From Malachius bipustulatus (Eukaryota; Arthropoda; Insecta; Coleoptera; Melyridae), in assembly GCA_910589415.1 (NCBI GenBank), contig OU342631.1, positions 58,308,598 to 58,372,597 on the forward strand: a stretch of DNA of 64,000 nt, given 5' to 3'. The notes beneath the pieces are model-generated. The model was not told the DNA's origin. It made no database searches and was given only the letters and a program-made list of their open reading frames with translations. Shown here one piece after another: positions 32,621 through 41,452 of this stretch (position 1 is its first letter; each line of letters opens with the position of its first letter). The translations under genes were made by a program, and so were the position numbers.

Positions 32621-34564
32621 TTAACTTAATCTAGTGTTGCCGGGTCCTCTCCATCTCCCGAGACGGGCTATGCTCGCTGCAGGTCGTCTCACGGCCGGGT
32701 CTCCGGGGCACGATGTAGAAGCGTCGGTTGAGGAGCCTGTCTTGGAGATTCCGCGACGATGCATGGCCTGGAGTGCGCAGAAGGGACACTGGATGGCCTT
32801 CTCGGCCGTGCTGACGGCGGCCAGCTGCCGCGTAGGCGAACCACCCGTCCGGCGGCTCCTTGTGGCTCCATCTTGCGTCTTCTGGCGCCGGGATGGCGCT
32901 GATCCGGCAGAACAGGGGCAGTTCCGGGACAGCACACCCTCTCGTCGACACCGTGAGCAGAACAGCTTGGCAACTCCATCACAGGCGCTCCGGTAGTGGC
33001 CTATGTCCCCGCAGCGCCAGCAGAGCACGGCGTCCCTTTTGGACGCGCTTCGAGACTGCCGCACCTCCCCTCGGTGGACCTCTGTCTTCGGCGGCGGTGG
33101 CGGACCTCCCTCGGTTGACGTCTTGCGTGTTCCCGGCGGAGAATAACATACCGGCGGTCCGGGCTCGGGAGACGGGGTGTCGGTGAATGTGCAGCTGATC
33201 GACGGAAGAGTTCTGAATTCATATGTCAATTCGAACTCGGAGTCGGACATCCTGGTACCTCGGTATTTCGGTTTGTCGGTGGCAGAACGGGACAAAAAAT
33301 CATCCATCTCGTTAGATGCTCCTTTAATGCGGTGACTGGCCATGTCGGTGGTGCCACGTACCTTCGCAAATTCGGCCATCTGCCTCTTTGGAAATTCTCC
33401 CAGCTGGCAACGCTGTTGCGGAGAAAAATCACCGGCTAGCGCCGGCTCTGGCGCCGTAGGCGCCATATCGTTCGACTGCGCTGCTGCTACAGAAGCGCCT
33501 AGTATGGGCGAGGTGCTTGCCGGTTGTCTCCGGGCCACCTTCGAGCGGACGCGGGGTCGGTTGCGTCGCCTGCGAGGCTTTGTCGGCTGCTCGCCGAGCG
33601 CAGGCATCGTTTCCGCGTTAGGCCCAGCAGCAGTACTTGAACGTCGGACCCTGCCCTGGTGTAGCTGACTCAGGGCGGCGACAGGCCCAGCCACCATTCT
33701 CGATAGGCGAGGTTGGCTACGTTTCCTGCCGGTGAGCGAGCGGTCATTCGTTACACCGACAGCGTTAGCAGGCCGTGGCCGGAGCGGTGCGGCGGTCTCG
33801 CCGGTCGGTGGCTGATGGTGCTGGTGTTTTTGAGCGGTAACTGCGCGGTTGCCAGACGTCGCTATAAGTCCTGATTCGGCCGTGTGAAATTGGGCGACGC
33901 AACTCGTCCTTCGGCGGTTGTTTACCATCGGTGGGGCGCGGAGAGGATATCTTTGGCCTTTGATACGCGCCTCTCGCGTACCCAGGTCCAGCGAAAAATC
34001 GGTGCAGCCCAATGTGTCCATACCTAGGACTAGGTCCACCGGCGACGTCGGCAATGCCAGGCCTGCTACCTGCAACTTCTCTTGGCCGATGATTAGGTCT
34101 AGCAGGAACGTCTCTCGGATCGGCACCGAGGTGCCGTCGGCGACTCGTGCCGATGTCCCTTGGTACTTACGGACACGGACACCGTTCTCTCGGCAATGTT
34201 GTATCACCCTCCGGCCTATGAATGAGCGAGTCGCTCCGGTGTCGATGAGCGCCTCGAACTCTTTCCCCTTTATGCTCACAATCAAGAACGGTCTGGTTTC
34301 TGGATCTAAGCTATTGGCGGCGGCGGTACCGGGGGTGGCTATGGGGGCGGCGTCAGCCGATGGGGCGGCGGCGGCGGCGGATGAGGAGGCGGTGGAGGTG
34401 TCGATGGGGGCGGCGGTGGCGGCGGTATCGGCGGTGTTGTTGGCGGTAATGTCAATGGGGGTGGCGGTGGCGGCGGCGGTGACGGCGGCGGCTAGGGCTT
34501 TTCGGTTATTCGGGGCGGGTATCCGTTGTATCGGCGTGTTTACCCGCCCCGCACCTCGTTTCCC
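32621..34564 (-). CDS. Protease extension of Gag-Pro with a second zinc-knuckle block
   Basis: Reached from gag by a -1 shift at 34558-34564; the frame itself is open up to 34828. After a short junction comes an alanine-rich low-complexity linker encoded by GGCGGC-type repeats (about 34330-34500), then a retropepsin-like domain: LIDTGATRSFIG (catalytic DTG at about 196-198 counted from 34828) and the partner LVLGMD at 266-271. A long basic, proline-rich region follows, then CWRCGDIGHYRSAC (from about residue 603) and CSRCRREGVLSRNCPC, a near-copy of the Gag zinc knuckles. It ends at a stop with no RT. The protease would mature Gag. Confidence 0.85.
   Translation of the reverse strand, partial: GKRGAGRVNTPIQRIPAPNNRKALAAAVTAAATATPIDITANNTADTAATAAPIDTSTASSSAAAAAPSADAAPIATPGTAAANSLDPETRPFLIVSIKGKEFEALIDTGATRSFIGRRVIQHCRENGVRVRKYQGTSARVADGTSVPIRETFLLDLIIGQEKLQVAGLALPTSPVDLVLGMDTLGCTDFSLDLGTREARIKGQRYPLRAPPMVNNRRRTSCVAQFHTAESGLIATSGNRAVTAQKHQHHQPPTGETAAPLRPRPANAVGVTNDRSLTGRKRSQPRLSRMVAGPVAALSQLHQGRVRRSSTAAGPNAETMPALGEQPTKPRRRRNRPRVRSKVARRQPASTSPILGASVAAAQSNDMAPTAPEPALAGDFSPQQRCQLGEFPKRQMAEFAKVRGTTDMASHRIKGASNEMDDFLSRSATDKPKYRGTRMSDSEFELTYEFRTLPSISCTFTDTPSPEPGPPVCYSPPGTRKTSTEGGPPPPPKTEVHRGEVRQSRSASKRDAVLCWRCGDIGHYRSACDGVAKLFCSRCRREGVLSRNCPCSAGSAPSRRQKTQDGATRSRRTGGSPTRQLAAVSTAEKAIQCPFCALQAMHRRGISKTGSSTDASTSCPGDPAVRRPAASIARLGRWRGPGNTRLS
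34511..34564 (-). promoter_or_regulatory. -1 ribosomal frameshift signal (gag-pro)
   Basis: Heptamer GGGAAAC at 34558-34564 is read G|GGA|AAC in gag and GGG|AAA in the protease frame; both frames check against the two ORFs. A 6-nt spacer (GAGGTG) is followed by a perfect 11-bp stem, CGGGGCGGGTA (34551-34541) with TACCCGCCCCG (34521-34511), and a 19-nt loop. The gag stop TAA overlaps the top of the 5' arm. GGGAAAC is a known retroviral gag-pro slip site. Confidence 0.85.
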
Positions 34565-36042
34565 GGATGCGGACAGTCGCACTCCCTGGACAATATTCCG
34601 GGCCGCTCGCAACGGGAGCAGAATAGCTTCGGTTGCCCCGTACACTGGCTGCGGTAGTGGCCAGCCTCCCCACAGCGCCAGCAGATCGTGCGGGAGTTGT
34701 CTCGACCTGGGGAAGGCGCGGTGAATCGGACGATCTTCCTTTCCGCGGGTACGAGAGCGGTTTTGCTGTCCTCGATTGCCCGCCGAGGTGGTGAAGGTGT
34801 TCGTTCCTGGCGGCTGCGCGGTCGCCACTCTTCCCTTGCCTGCCGGGAGCGGTTGGCGGCGGCAGTGGCGGCGGCGTTGGGGGCGGCGGCGCAGGAGGCT
34901 GAGCGGAGCTCGGCTAGGAGATCTTGTGCGGTTTTGGCGTCCTCCACCAAGGCTCGGACGTCTTCGTATCTCCGGCTCCAGAGCAGCTGTTTGAGTTCGG
35001 GCCTGAGGTTCCGCTTAACCCAGTCGAGCTCGCGATGAGGCGAGATGGCTCCGTGACGCCTACACAGCGTCTGCATCGCGGTGATATACTGGAGCACATC
35101 TTCGTAGGGCCCCTGGACACGGTGGCTGATCTCGGTCTCCAGGTGGAACAAATAATCGTTCCTCTGAAAATAATTACGGAACGCTTGGAGAAAGCCGGAC
35201 CACGTCGTCATCACCATCGAGTTGTTGCGGTACCAGGCCAAACACTCGCCTTCTAATAGGAGGGGCATGGCGTGGAGCATGCGTGCTTCACTCACCCCGT
35301 ATATCTCCCGGAGTTCTTCCAACCTTTCCAGGAAGTCGGCGGCGTCGCTTCGGCCGTCGTATCTCAGGCTCCATGACGTCACATTCGGTGGTTCCATTGG
35401 TTCGGCTCTGCTTCGGGCCGGTTGTCCACCAGCGGGGACGTGAAGGGGGAGCGTATAGAACGTCGAAGTAGGAGGAGTGAGCGGCCGCATGCTGGGTGGC
35501 GGAAGCATGGTCGGGGGCGGCGGCGGTTGACTGGCCGGTGCGGTCCCCGTGAAGTGATGCGTCGATGCGGAGGTCGGTACGCACGTCTTCGTGACGGGCG
35601 GCGGAAGCATGGTCGGGGGCGGCGGCGGTTGACGGGCTGGCGCGGTCCAGGTGAGGGGATATGCCGCTGCTGATGCCGGTACAAACTTGGGAGCCGTCCA
35701 CGTTGTCACAGTTGGCGTCATGACGGTTGCCGATACCGGAGGGGCGGCGTGCTCGGGGGCGGTGGTCTCGCTCTTAGCCGGGGGGTTCGGACGGGACCCC
35801 GTGAGCGACTTGAACCACCCTGACAACAGCCGACGTTTCTCCTCGACGGTCCCTTCGTGTGGGCGACCCAACTTCGCCAACTCTCGGTCCAACTCGTCCT
35901 TCTTCAGTCTGTAGATCCATGAAGTGCGGATTTCCGGGGCTTCGGAATCAGCCAGGCAGTTGAACGGGTCGTTTTCGGAGCTGGTTTCAACGGTGGTCCC
36001 ACAGGCGCCTAGCTGGTCTCCTTCTCCTTCGTTCTTCGACAT
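34540..36042 (-). CDS. Gag of the Gag-Pro element
   Basis: 500 codons, ATG at 36042. Residues about 40-80 (SWIYRLKKDELDRELAKLG ... RLLSGWFK) look like a SAP-type helix-extension-helix. A proline/threonine-rich spacer with repeated PPPPTMLPPP follows. About 220-370 is a Ty3/gypsy-type capsid (WSLRYDGRSDAADFLERLEE, ECLAWYRNN, VKRNLRPELKQLL). The C-terminus has zinc knuckles CWRCGEAGHYRSQC and CSRCERPGILSRECDC. It would assemble particles and bind RNA. The C-terminal 30 or so codons overlap the protease frame, where the frameshift occurs. Frame open, no damage seen. Confidence 0.9.
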   Translation of the reverse strand: MSKNEGEGDQLGACGTTVETSSENDPFNCLADSEAPEIRTSWIYRLKKDELDRELAKLGRPHEGTVEEKRRLLSGWFKSLTGSRPNPPAKSETTAPEHAAPPVSATVMTPTVTTWTAPKFVPASAAAYPLTWTAPARQPPPPPTMLPPPVTKTCVPTSASTHHFTGTAPASQPPPPPTMLPPPSMRPLTPPTSTFYTLPLHVPAGGQPARSRAEPMEPPNVTSWSLRYDGRSDAADFLERLEELREIYGVSEARMLHAMPLLLEGECLAWYRNNSMVMTTWSGFLQAFRNYFQRNDYLFHLETEISHRVQGPYEDVLQYITAMQTLCRRHGAISPHRELDWVKRNLRPELKQLLWSRRYEDVRALVEDAKTAQDLLAELRSASCAAAPNAAATAAANRSRQAREEWRPRSRQERTPSPPRRAIEDSKTALVPAERKIVRFTAPSPGRDNSRTICWRCGEAGHYRSQCTGQPKLFCSRCERPGILSRECDCPHPGNEVRGG

Positions 36043-36334
36043 CTCCGACGGACTTTATTATTACCTTTCAAAAAAAATAAAAGGCGAAGACAAGCGGATG
36101 AGACGGGTGAAAGAAATCGGGCTCCACTAATAATCGGACAACTATTACGGTACTGGTTGACTTCCAAAACGGCAAAAAAAAAACGGAAACTTCTTCAGGT
36201 CTCTGCTCTATGTCTTCGGAATCTTCAGGTCTGCTCTGTTTTTGAAAACTTCAGGTCCCTGCTCTATGTCCTCGGAATCTTCAGGTCTGCTCTGTTTTTG
36301 AAAACTTCTGTCCCTGCTCGGGCGCCAGAGTTTA
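36043..36334 (-). other. Leader of the Gag-Pro element with PBS and 56-bp tandem repeat
   Basis: The primer binding site is 36310-36327: minus strand TGGCGCCCGAGCAGGGAC, one base from the tRNA-Lys(UUU) primer site TGGCGCCCGAACAGGGAC. It lies 7 nt inside the 5' LTR. Next to it, 36193-36248 and 36249-36304 are tandem 56-bp units beginning CTTCAGGTC(T/C)CTGCTC, and the primer site region itself (CTTCTGTCCCTGCTC at 36305) begins like a third unit. Confidence 0.85.
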
Positions 36335-38012
36335 TGTGACGAACTCCGGCTTCTGGGAATCTTCACGGTTACGGTTACGTCGGTGTTACCACGGGTTGCT
36401 CGGGCGCCAGCTTTTTTTTGGAGGTGTGCTCCCCCGGGGAATTCTTCTCGCTAATTTGTATTCCCAATTACCTGAGGTCACATAAAACGATACGTTGCCG
36501 TATCTTGGTCCCTAGGATAGCTCAGTGAAGAAGAGAGGAAAGCCAGGGGTCGATTGAAGCTATCGCCGGTACAATGGTGTTCGGGAGAGCGGTCTTTAGG
36601 CGCCTCCTCGAAGAAATGCCGGGCTTCCCTTATAAGAGCGGAGCTGTAAGCGAGTTGACGCGGGATCGGTGCTGGTGCTGGTGGTAGTCAGTCGAGATAC
36701 CTACCTACGTATTCCTGCCGGCGGTCCGTGCCGTTGCGCTCGGCTCGACGGGCGGTTGGAGCGTCAGATACACGGTACTGGTGTTGGCGCTGGGGCCGAC
36801 GGTAGGCACAGATGAGCGAGGCTTATTTATGAGAATGCGGTGGTGCGGGGATCTCGGGATATGGCAGGTTCATTAAATAAAATATAATTATGAGGATCGG
36901 TGTGAAATAATGATGAACTCGTTCAGGTATAATTAATAACAAGGCTTTATTTACATAAAATAATATTATTTCGAATAATAAATTAATGTTGACGCAATTC
37001 AAGAAAAATAAATTAATAGGTATCCTTCGGAATAGTAAAATAACGGTGATTAAATGCAAAAATGAACAATGAAATTAATATATACACTTCCCTAACCCAA
37101 ATAATTTTGGAGGGTGACTTAATGCTCTGAAGGGCTGCGGTAAAAATCAAGCTTTATCGGGGATCAACGGTCATGAGCGAGTGAATGAGATCAACGGGGC
37201 TAGTTTGACAAAATAGTAATTGAATTCATAGGACTAGATGCCTCTAATTGGGATGTGGTTACCTAACTACACGTATTATGGTGCGGGGGTGTGGTGAGAG
37301 ATCTGGGAGAGTCGGTTACGATGGAAATCAAATAGGTACGGGGTTAATCGCCGGTCTCAGCTTCCCAGTCACAGGGGGAACCGCTTTTACTGCCTGTCTT
37401 ACGTCTAGAAGTACTAGCGGACCTTTCTATGACCTTCGAGGGTGGCGATGGGCGTCGGGAATAACCGGAGAGTGGGTACGAACAGGATTAGGATGTCTAC
37501 GGTGAATTATTAGAATCAAATCGGGCACCTACCTCGGTTTCGGTTGATCGGCGGTTATAAGTTGTACCGGGGCTCTTTAAACACTTTACTTCAGGTTCAC
37601 AGCGGGACTCTATTCTAGTTCAACGGTTCGGCAACTAGCAGGAACGTCGTCGGAGAAAAAGAGAGAGCTAGCGTTCAAATCGGCCCGTATTTATACTCTC
37701 CCTATCTTATTTTTCGGTGGCTATCGCGAAGAAAAAATGGTAATCGGCGTTTTTACGTTGACTCTGGTTGATTACTGTCATGAATTGACTCTAAAATGCA
37801 CCGAATTAGGTACCACTAAAATTTGCGAATGCATAAAAAATCTCAAAACTTCGTGAATTTAAACAACAACCGGGCTTATCTATAAAATTTAATGCGTCTT
37901 TGATTTTACAGGATCGATCGGAAATAATTATTATTGGATTTTCATAAAATTGAATCTACTTCGAATTGCTAATTATTGTAAAATGAAGGCGAAATTACAC
38001 GACTTCATTACA
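36335..38012 (-). repeat. 5' LTR of the Gag-Pro element
   Basis: The partner of 30764-32450; it lacks 9 bp near 37377. Promoter elements were not resolved. Confidence 0.93.
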
Positions 38013-38064
38013 ACACTAAAAAATTTAAAGTGTTTTATTCATAATCAATAACCAATAGTTTTTC

Positions 38065-38097
38065 TTCTTTATACTTTACACTTTACTTCTGACACCA
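38065..38097 (-). other. Leader and primer site of the Ty3/gypsy element
   Basis: The minus strand immediately after the 5' LTR reads TGGTGTCAGAAGTAAAGTG. TGG fits a tRNA CCA end; I do not assign the tRNA. Confidence 0.55.
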
Positions 38098-38329
38098 TGT
38101 TATATATTTATATCTGATGTGATTGTTAAATAATACGCTTTATTATTTATATAAATGTTTATTCTTTCAGACCAGTATTGTTAGTTGTTAACTTGTTCGT
38201 TACATGTATCGTAGTGCAGTCGAGTGCCTTGATTGTCTATTCCATATGACATACATGACAGGACACTCTATGACAGTACACCGTACAGCGGCGTTCAGAT
38301 ATTAATCATATTTACTTATACATACAACA
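38098..38329 (-). repeat. 5' LTR of the Ty3/gypsy element
   Basis: The partner of 26082-26314, separated from its own coding region by the nested insertions. Confidence 0.92.
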
Positions 38330-38346
38330 ATAATATTATAAAATGA

Positions 38347-38469
38347 GCCTGACGTGGCCTCGCGGTTAGTAGCGAGAACTGCTTGATCGTTGGATCCGTC
38401 GGACTGAGTTCGATTCTCGGTGAAGGCTCTGGGTGTCTGTGTTGTTTCTACCACGATACACATATACAC
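38347..38469 (+). mobile_element. tRNA-headed SINE, split by a foldback
   Basis: GTGGCCTCGCGGTTAGTAGC is a box A-like head and GAGTTCGATTCTCGG a box B-like motif about 50 nt later, the layout of a tRNA-derived pol III promoter. The body continues GTTTCTACCACGATACACAT and is broken at TACAC (38465-38469); ACGTTGATTAATTTCTAGAT at 39847 is the likely continuation. Confidence 0.6.
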
Positions 38470-39843
38470 GGTATGCCGATAGACGATGACGCGCAGGCTG
38501 CGTTCCGGTCTTGTGACGTCACGTGGATCAGATATTACACATGAGATTGCTCATATCTATTTTATTGTTGGAAATAAGTAAATAATTTTTTTGTACACAT
38601 TGCTTTTATGGCTATTTCTGATATTCGGTTAAAGGTGAAGGTGGAGATTTATGCTATATTTAATCATAATCATAGGTTAATTATTTAAAAGGGAATATTT
38701 TAAAGAAATATAGGATATAAATATGGTGTCCCAGCTTATTCGAAGCGGTCTCTGTAGGCGGAACGATAAATTTTGAATTTTGCAAATTCAAGCACAGAAT
38801 CACAATGGCCATAATTTAAAATTATTTTGGAGCATACAGAGTGTCCCATATGACAGTGGCATATCAAAGTTATGTTTTTTTTTTAATGGAATGCTCCTAG
38901 GTTATTGCATTTTTAGATTGTCTGAGAAGAGAAAATAAGATTGGCTTTTACAGTTGGTGTTTAAATTCAAAAGTTTTTGAATTATAAACACGTCATTTTC
39001 AAGTTCAAGACACTATACAACGAAAACGGCTGAAGATAGAGAAAAACGGCTTATATGTCCCTATTTTAACTTTTCATGAACTATCCTATGATGTAGATGA
39101 AATGTTTCTACAGGGTGATAAAAAATTTGAAAAATTCTGAGATTTCTCCACGTGTCACCAAATAAAAAAATTAAAGGAAGTACAAATGTTTCTATACCAT
39201 AGGATAGTACATAAAAAGTTAAAATAGGGACATGCATGTATACCGTTTTTCTCTATCTTGAACCGTTTTCGTTGTACAGGGCCTTGAACTTGAAAAATGA
39301 CGATTTTCACTTGTTTATAACTCGAAAACTTCTGAATTTAAACACCAGCTGTAAAAGCCAATCTTATTTTCTCTTCTCAGACAATCTAAAAATGCAATAA
39401 CATAGGAGCATTCCATTAAAAAAAAAACATAACTTTGATATGCCACTGTCATATGGGACACTCTGTATACTCCAAAATAATTTTAAATTATGGCCATTGT
39501 GATTCTGTGCTTGAATTTGCAAAATTTTTTGAGAAAAAATTTATCGTTTCGCCTACTATAAGACCGCTTCGAATAAGCTGGGACACCATATTTATATTCT
39601 ATATTTCTTTAAAATATTCCCTTTTAAATAATTAACCAATGATTATGATTAAATATAGCATAAATCTCCACCTCCACCTTTACCCGAATATCAGAAATAG
39701 CCATAAAAGCAATGTGTACAAAAAATTATTTACTTATTTCCAACAATAAAATAGATATGAGCAATCTCATGTGTAATATCTGATCCACGTGACGTCATTG
39801 CGCAGTAGTTGACCAAAATAGAAAACGCTATCGGCATACCGTG
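38470..39843. mobile_element. Nested foldback inside the SINE
   Basis: Outer arms GGTATGCCGATAG and CTATCGGCATACC are followed inward by matching ATCAGATATTACACATGAGA and its inverse. TACAC flanks both sides (38465-38469, 39844-39848). From 38724 to 39590 lies a second inverted layer (GGTGTCCCAGCTTATTCGAA versus TTCGAATAAGCTGGGACACC), and inside that the GGCATATCAAAG family foldback. Noncoding. It looks like several rounds of insertion of foldbacks into foldbacks, or one large palindrome. Confidence 0.75.
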
Positions 39844-40234
39844 TACACGTTGATTAATTTCTAGATAGTCTACCAAGGTCACATGAAAATTCAGCAGTGA
39901 TGTCAGATCTCGAATTTTGTAGGTGCAATGAAGGATGAGGAATCACAGAATAAATAGACATAATTTATTACATCATCAACAATTTTTGTTTATTTGAAAA
40001 TAAAAAGAATTTAAGGTTTCTTTTTGAATATAACTGATGATGTTAATTCATAAAAGGTATTTATAATGAAAAAATAACAAGCACCTATTTGTAAAGAACA
40101 TTTTATTGGAAGGTTATACACAAATTACAAATAATATAAATTAATGCAAAACTTGACAATTGATAATTTAATATTCAGAGTCATATAATCAGTTTCTTAA
40201 ATTAATACCTAATTAAAACATTCCACATTTCTGC
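39844..40234. other. SINE remainder and flank of the transposase relic
   Basis: 39847-39884 (ACGTTGATTAATTTCTAGAT...) recurs inverted at 41754-41795. The two copies flank the transposase relic; they are either its TIRs or two SINE tails in opposite orientation. The rest is A+T-rich. Confidence 0.45.
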
Positions 40235-41452
40235 CGTAACACCAGTATATGATGTGTATTTCGCCAAAGAGAAATAACGTCGGTACTCTTATCGCTTAAA
40301 GGACGATTGAAGTTCGGCTTTGCTATACCCCACACATGTTCGATTGGATTAAAAATGCAATGGTATAGTGGAAGTCGAAGAATTTTGTGTCCATACTGTT
40401 CAGCTAGCTAAGGAATCCACTATATACTGCTTTGGTTTCTTTTGTTCCTGTTGTGAAACCAATAAGCATTTTAGTTATATAAAAATCATAAAGTCAATAC
40501 AAAATATACTTAATATTTACAATGTCTAGGAGCTGAGCTTTCAGCGAAAAAGGCTCGAAACTAATGTTCTTCCTGCGCAGCGCATTCGTCAATTTGTTGT
40601 TTATTTGAAGAAGAAATTGGTGGTTTATTTTCAAATGCACTGTAGTAAGGCGCATTGTCCATTAATAATCACAGAAATTAACTTGGCTTTAACTGGTTTT
40701 CGAACCACTTGGTAAACTTTTCATGATTCATCTCTCCATGATAATCTGGATCTTTTGTTGATGAAGAGAAAATCAATTCTGCCCCATCAACAAAAACCAT
40801 TTATCTTACCTGCATGCAAAACTATGTACCTAAATAATGAAAATAAATGATATTATATTTAATGCCTAATTATACATCATTATAACATATTATATTATAA
40901 GTACTTAAAACACCTTTTGCCTTCCGTCTTCTGTTCAGTTTCTTGACACTGCGTGGATTTTGATCCTGCCAAGACCTTCCCATTGTGCCGTTTTGAGAGA
41001 TCCATGTTTCGTCTATATACACAAATTATTGGTAAGATGCCTTCTCTTTTGTAATCTACATATGCGCGTAGGAACTTCACTCTTTTAACAATAATGTGAC
41101 CTAATTCCAGGAGACCTCGACGTGGATTGTCTTTTTTCCATTTAAATCCAATTTTCTTTAAGTTACACAAAAGAGAAGATTTGCTGTACTCAAATATATA
41201 CTTATCTTTGAGGACGGTATGTAGAGTATGTAGAGACGGTACCAAAGCGACAATTTCAGAGCTTCAGCTACCCTCTAAATCATAATATTTATTACTTGAT
41301 GTCAGTAGTATTTGAACCTATAAAATAATTTTTATACCTTGCTCACTGATGTTAGGGGTATAATGGCCCCCATTCATTGATTCGTTTCCAAAATATTCTA
41401 ATAAATTTGCCACCATCTGCTGTTGCGCTTCTTTACTTATATGTTTTGGCAT
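40235..41452 (-). pseudogene. DDE_3-type (IS630/Tc1-mariner-like) transposase, decayed, multi-exon
   Basis: Starting at ATG 41452 the minus strand encodes MPKHISKEAQQQMVANLL, then after a short probable intron VAEALKLS, LKDKYIFEYSKSSLLCNLKK and IGFKWKKDNPRRGLLE (helix-turn-helix and linker). After a gap it gives DYHGEMNHEKFTKWFENQL and MDNAPYYSAFENKPP (catalytic Asp region), then YGHKILRLPLYHCIFNPIEHVWG, the region with the catalytic Glu (NPIEHVWG). Frames change several times and a stop follows WFENQLKPS, so it is inactive. The family cuts and pastes at TA sites. Flanking inverted repeats at 39847 and 41754 may be its ends. Confidence 0.8.

Larger units (their letters stand above)
30764..38012 (-). 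mobile_element. Gag-Pro-only LTR retrotransposon, very young, non-autonomous
   Basis: 1687-bp and 1678-bp LTRs (30764-32450, 36335-38012) appear identical except for one 9-bp indel. ACAC flanks both ends as a 4-bp target duplication. Reading the minus strand: 5' LTR, a tRNA-Lys-type primer site, a tandem-repeat leader, gag, a -1 frameshift, protease, a second zinc-knuckle block, a polypurine tract and 3' LTR. The 3.9-kb interior has no reverse transcriptase, RNase H or integrase in any frame that I can see. Its G+C content is much higher than its surroundings. It must use enzymes supplied in trans. Confidence 0.9.
30696..38050 (+). mobile_element. Second copy of the hairpin-ended element, interrupted
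   Basis: 30696-30763 (ATAAAATTTATGTTTTCAAC ... GATTATGAATAAAACAC) and 38013-38050 (ACACTAAAAAATTTAAAGTG ... CATAATCAATA) are the two parts of the element seen at 1731-1852, split by an LTR element. It is flanked by the 14-bp duplication ACCAATAGTTTTTC (30682-30695, 38051-38064). It entered the gypsy leader after that element had inserted and before the inner LTR element arrived. Confidence 0.8.
26082..38329 (-). mobile_element. Ty3/gypsy LTR retrotransposon, young, with nested insertions in its leader
   Basis: 233-bp and 232-bp LTRs (26082-26314, 38098-38329) differ, as far as I can see, by one A in a run at the end. They are flanked by the 5-bp duplication ATAAT (26077-26081, 38330-38334). 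One full-length Gag-Pol ORF lies on the minus strand. The leader between the 5' LTR and the ORF start (30577) is interrupted at 30696 by a small hairpin-ended element that itself carries a 7.2-kb LTR element; removing both leaves a leader of about 170 bp. The protein resembles the gypsy group commonly annotated as K02A2.6-like. Confidence 0.93.

Noticed and set aside
33918..34724. 268-codon plus-strand ORF
   Set aside because: It lies antisense to gag-pro in a G+C-rich alanine/glycine-coding region where stops are rare. No family resemblance.
30764..38012. Domesticated Arc-like capsid gene
   Set aside because: The SAP-like N-terminus and Gag-only coding suggested it, but intact LTRs, primer site, polypurine tract and a target duplication show a mobile element, not a fixed host gene.
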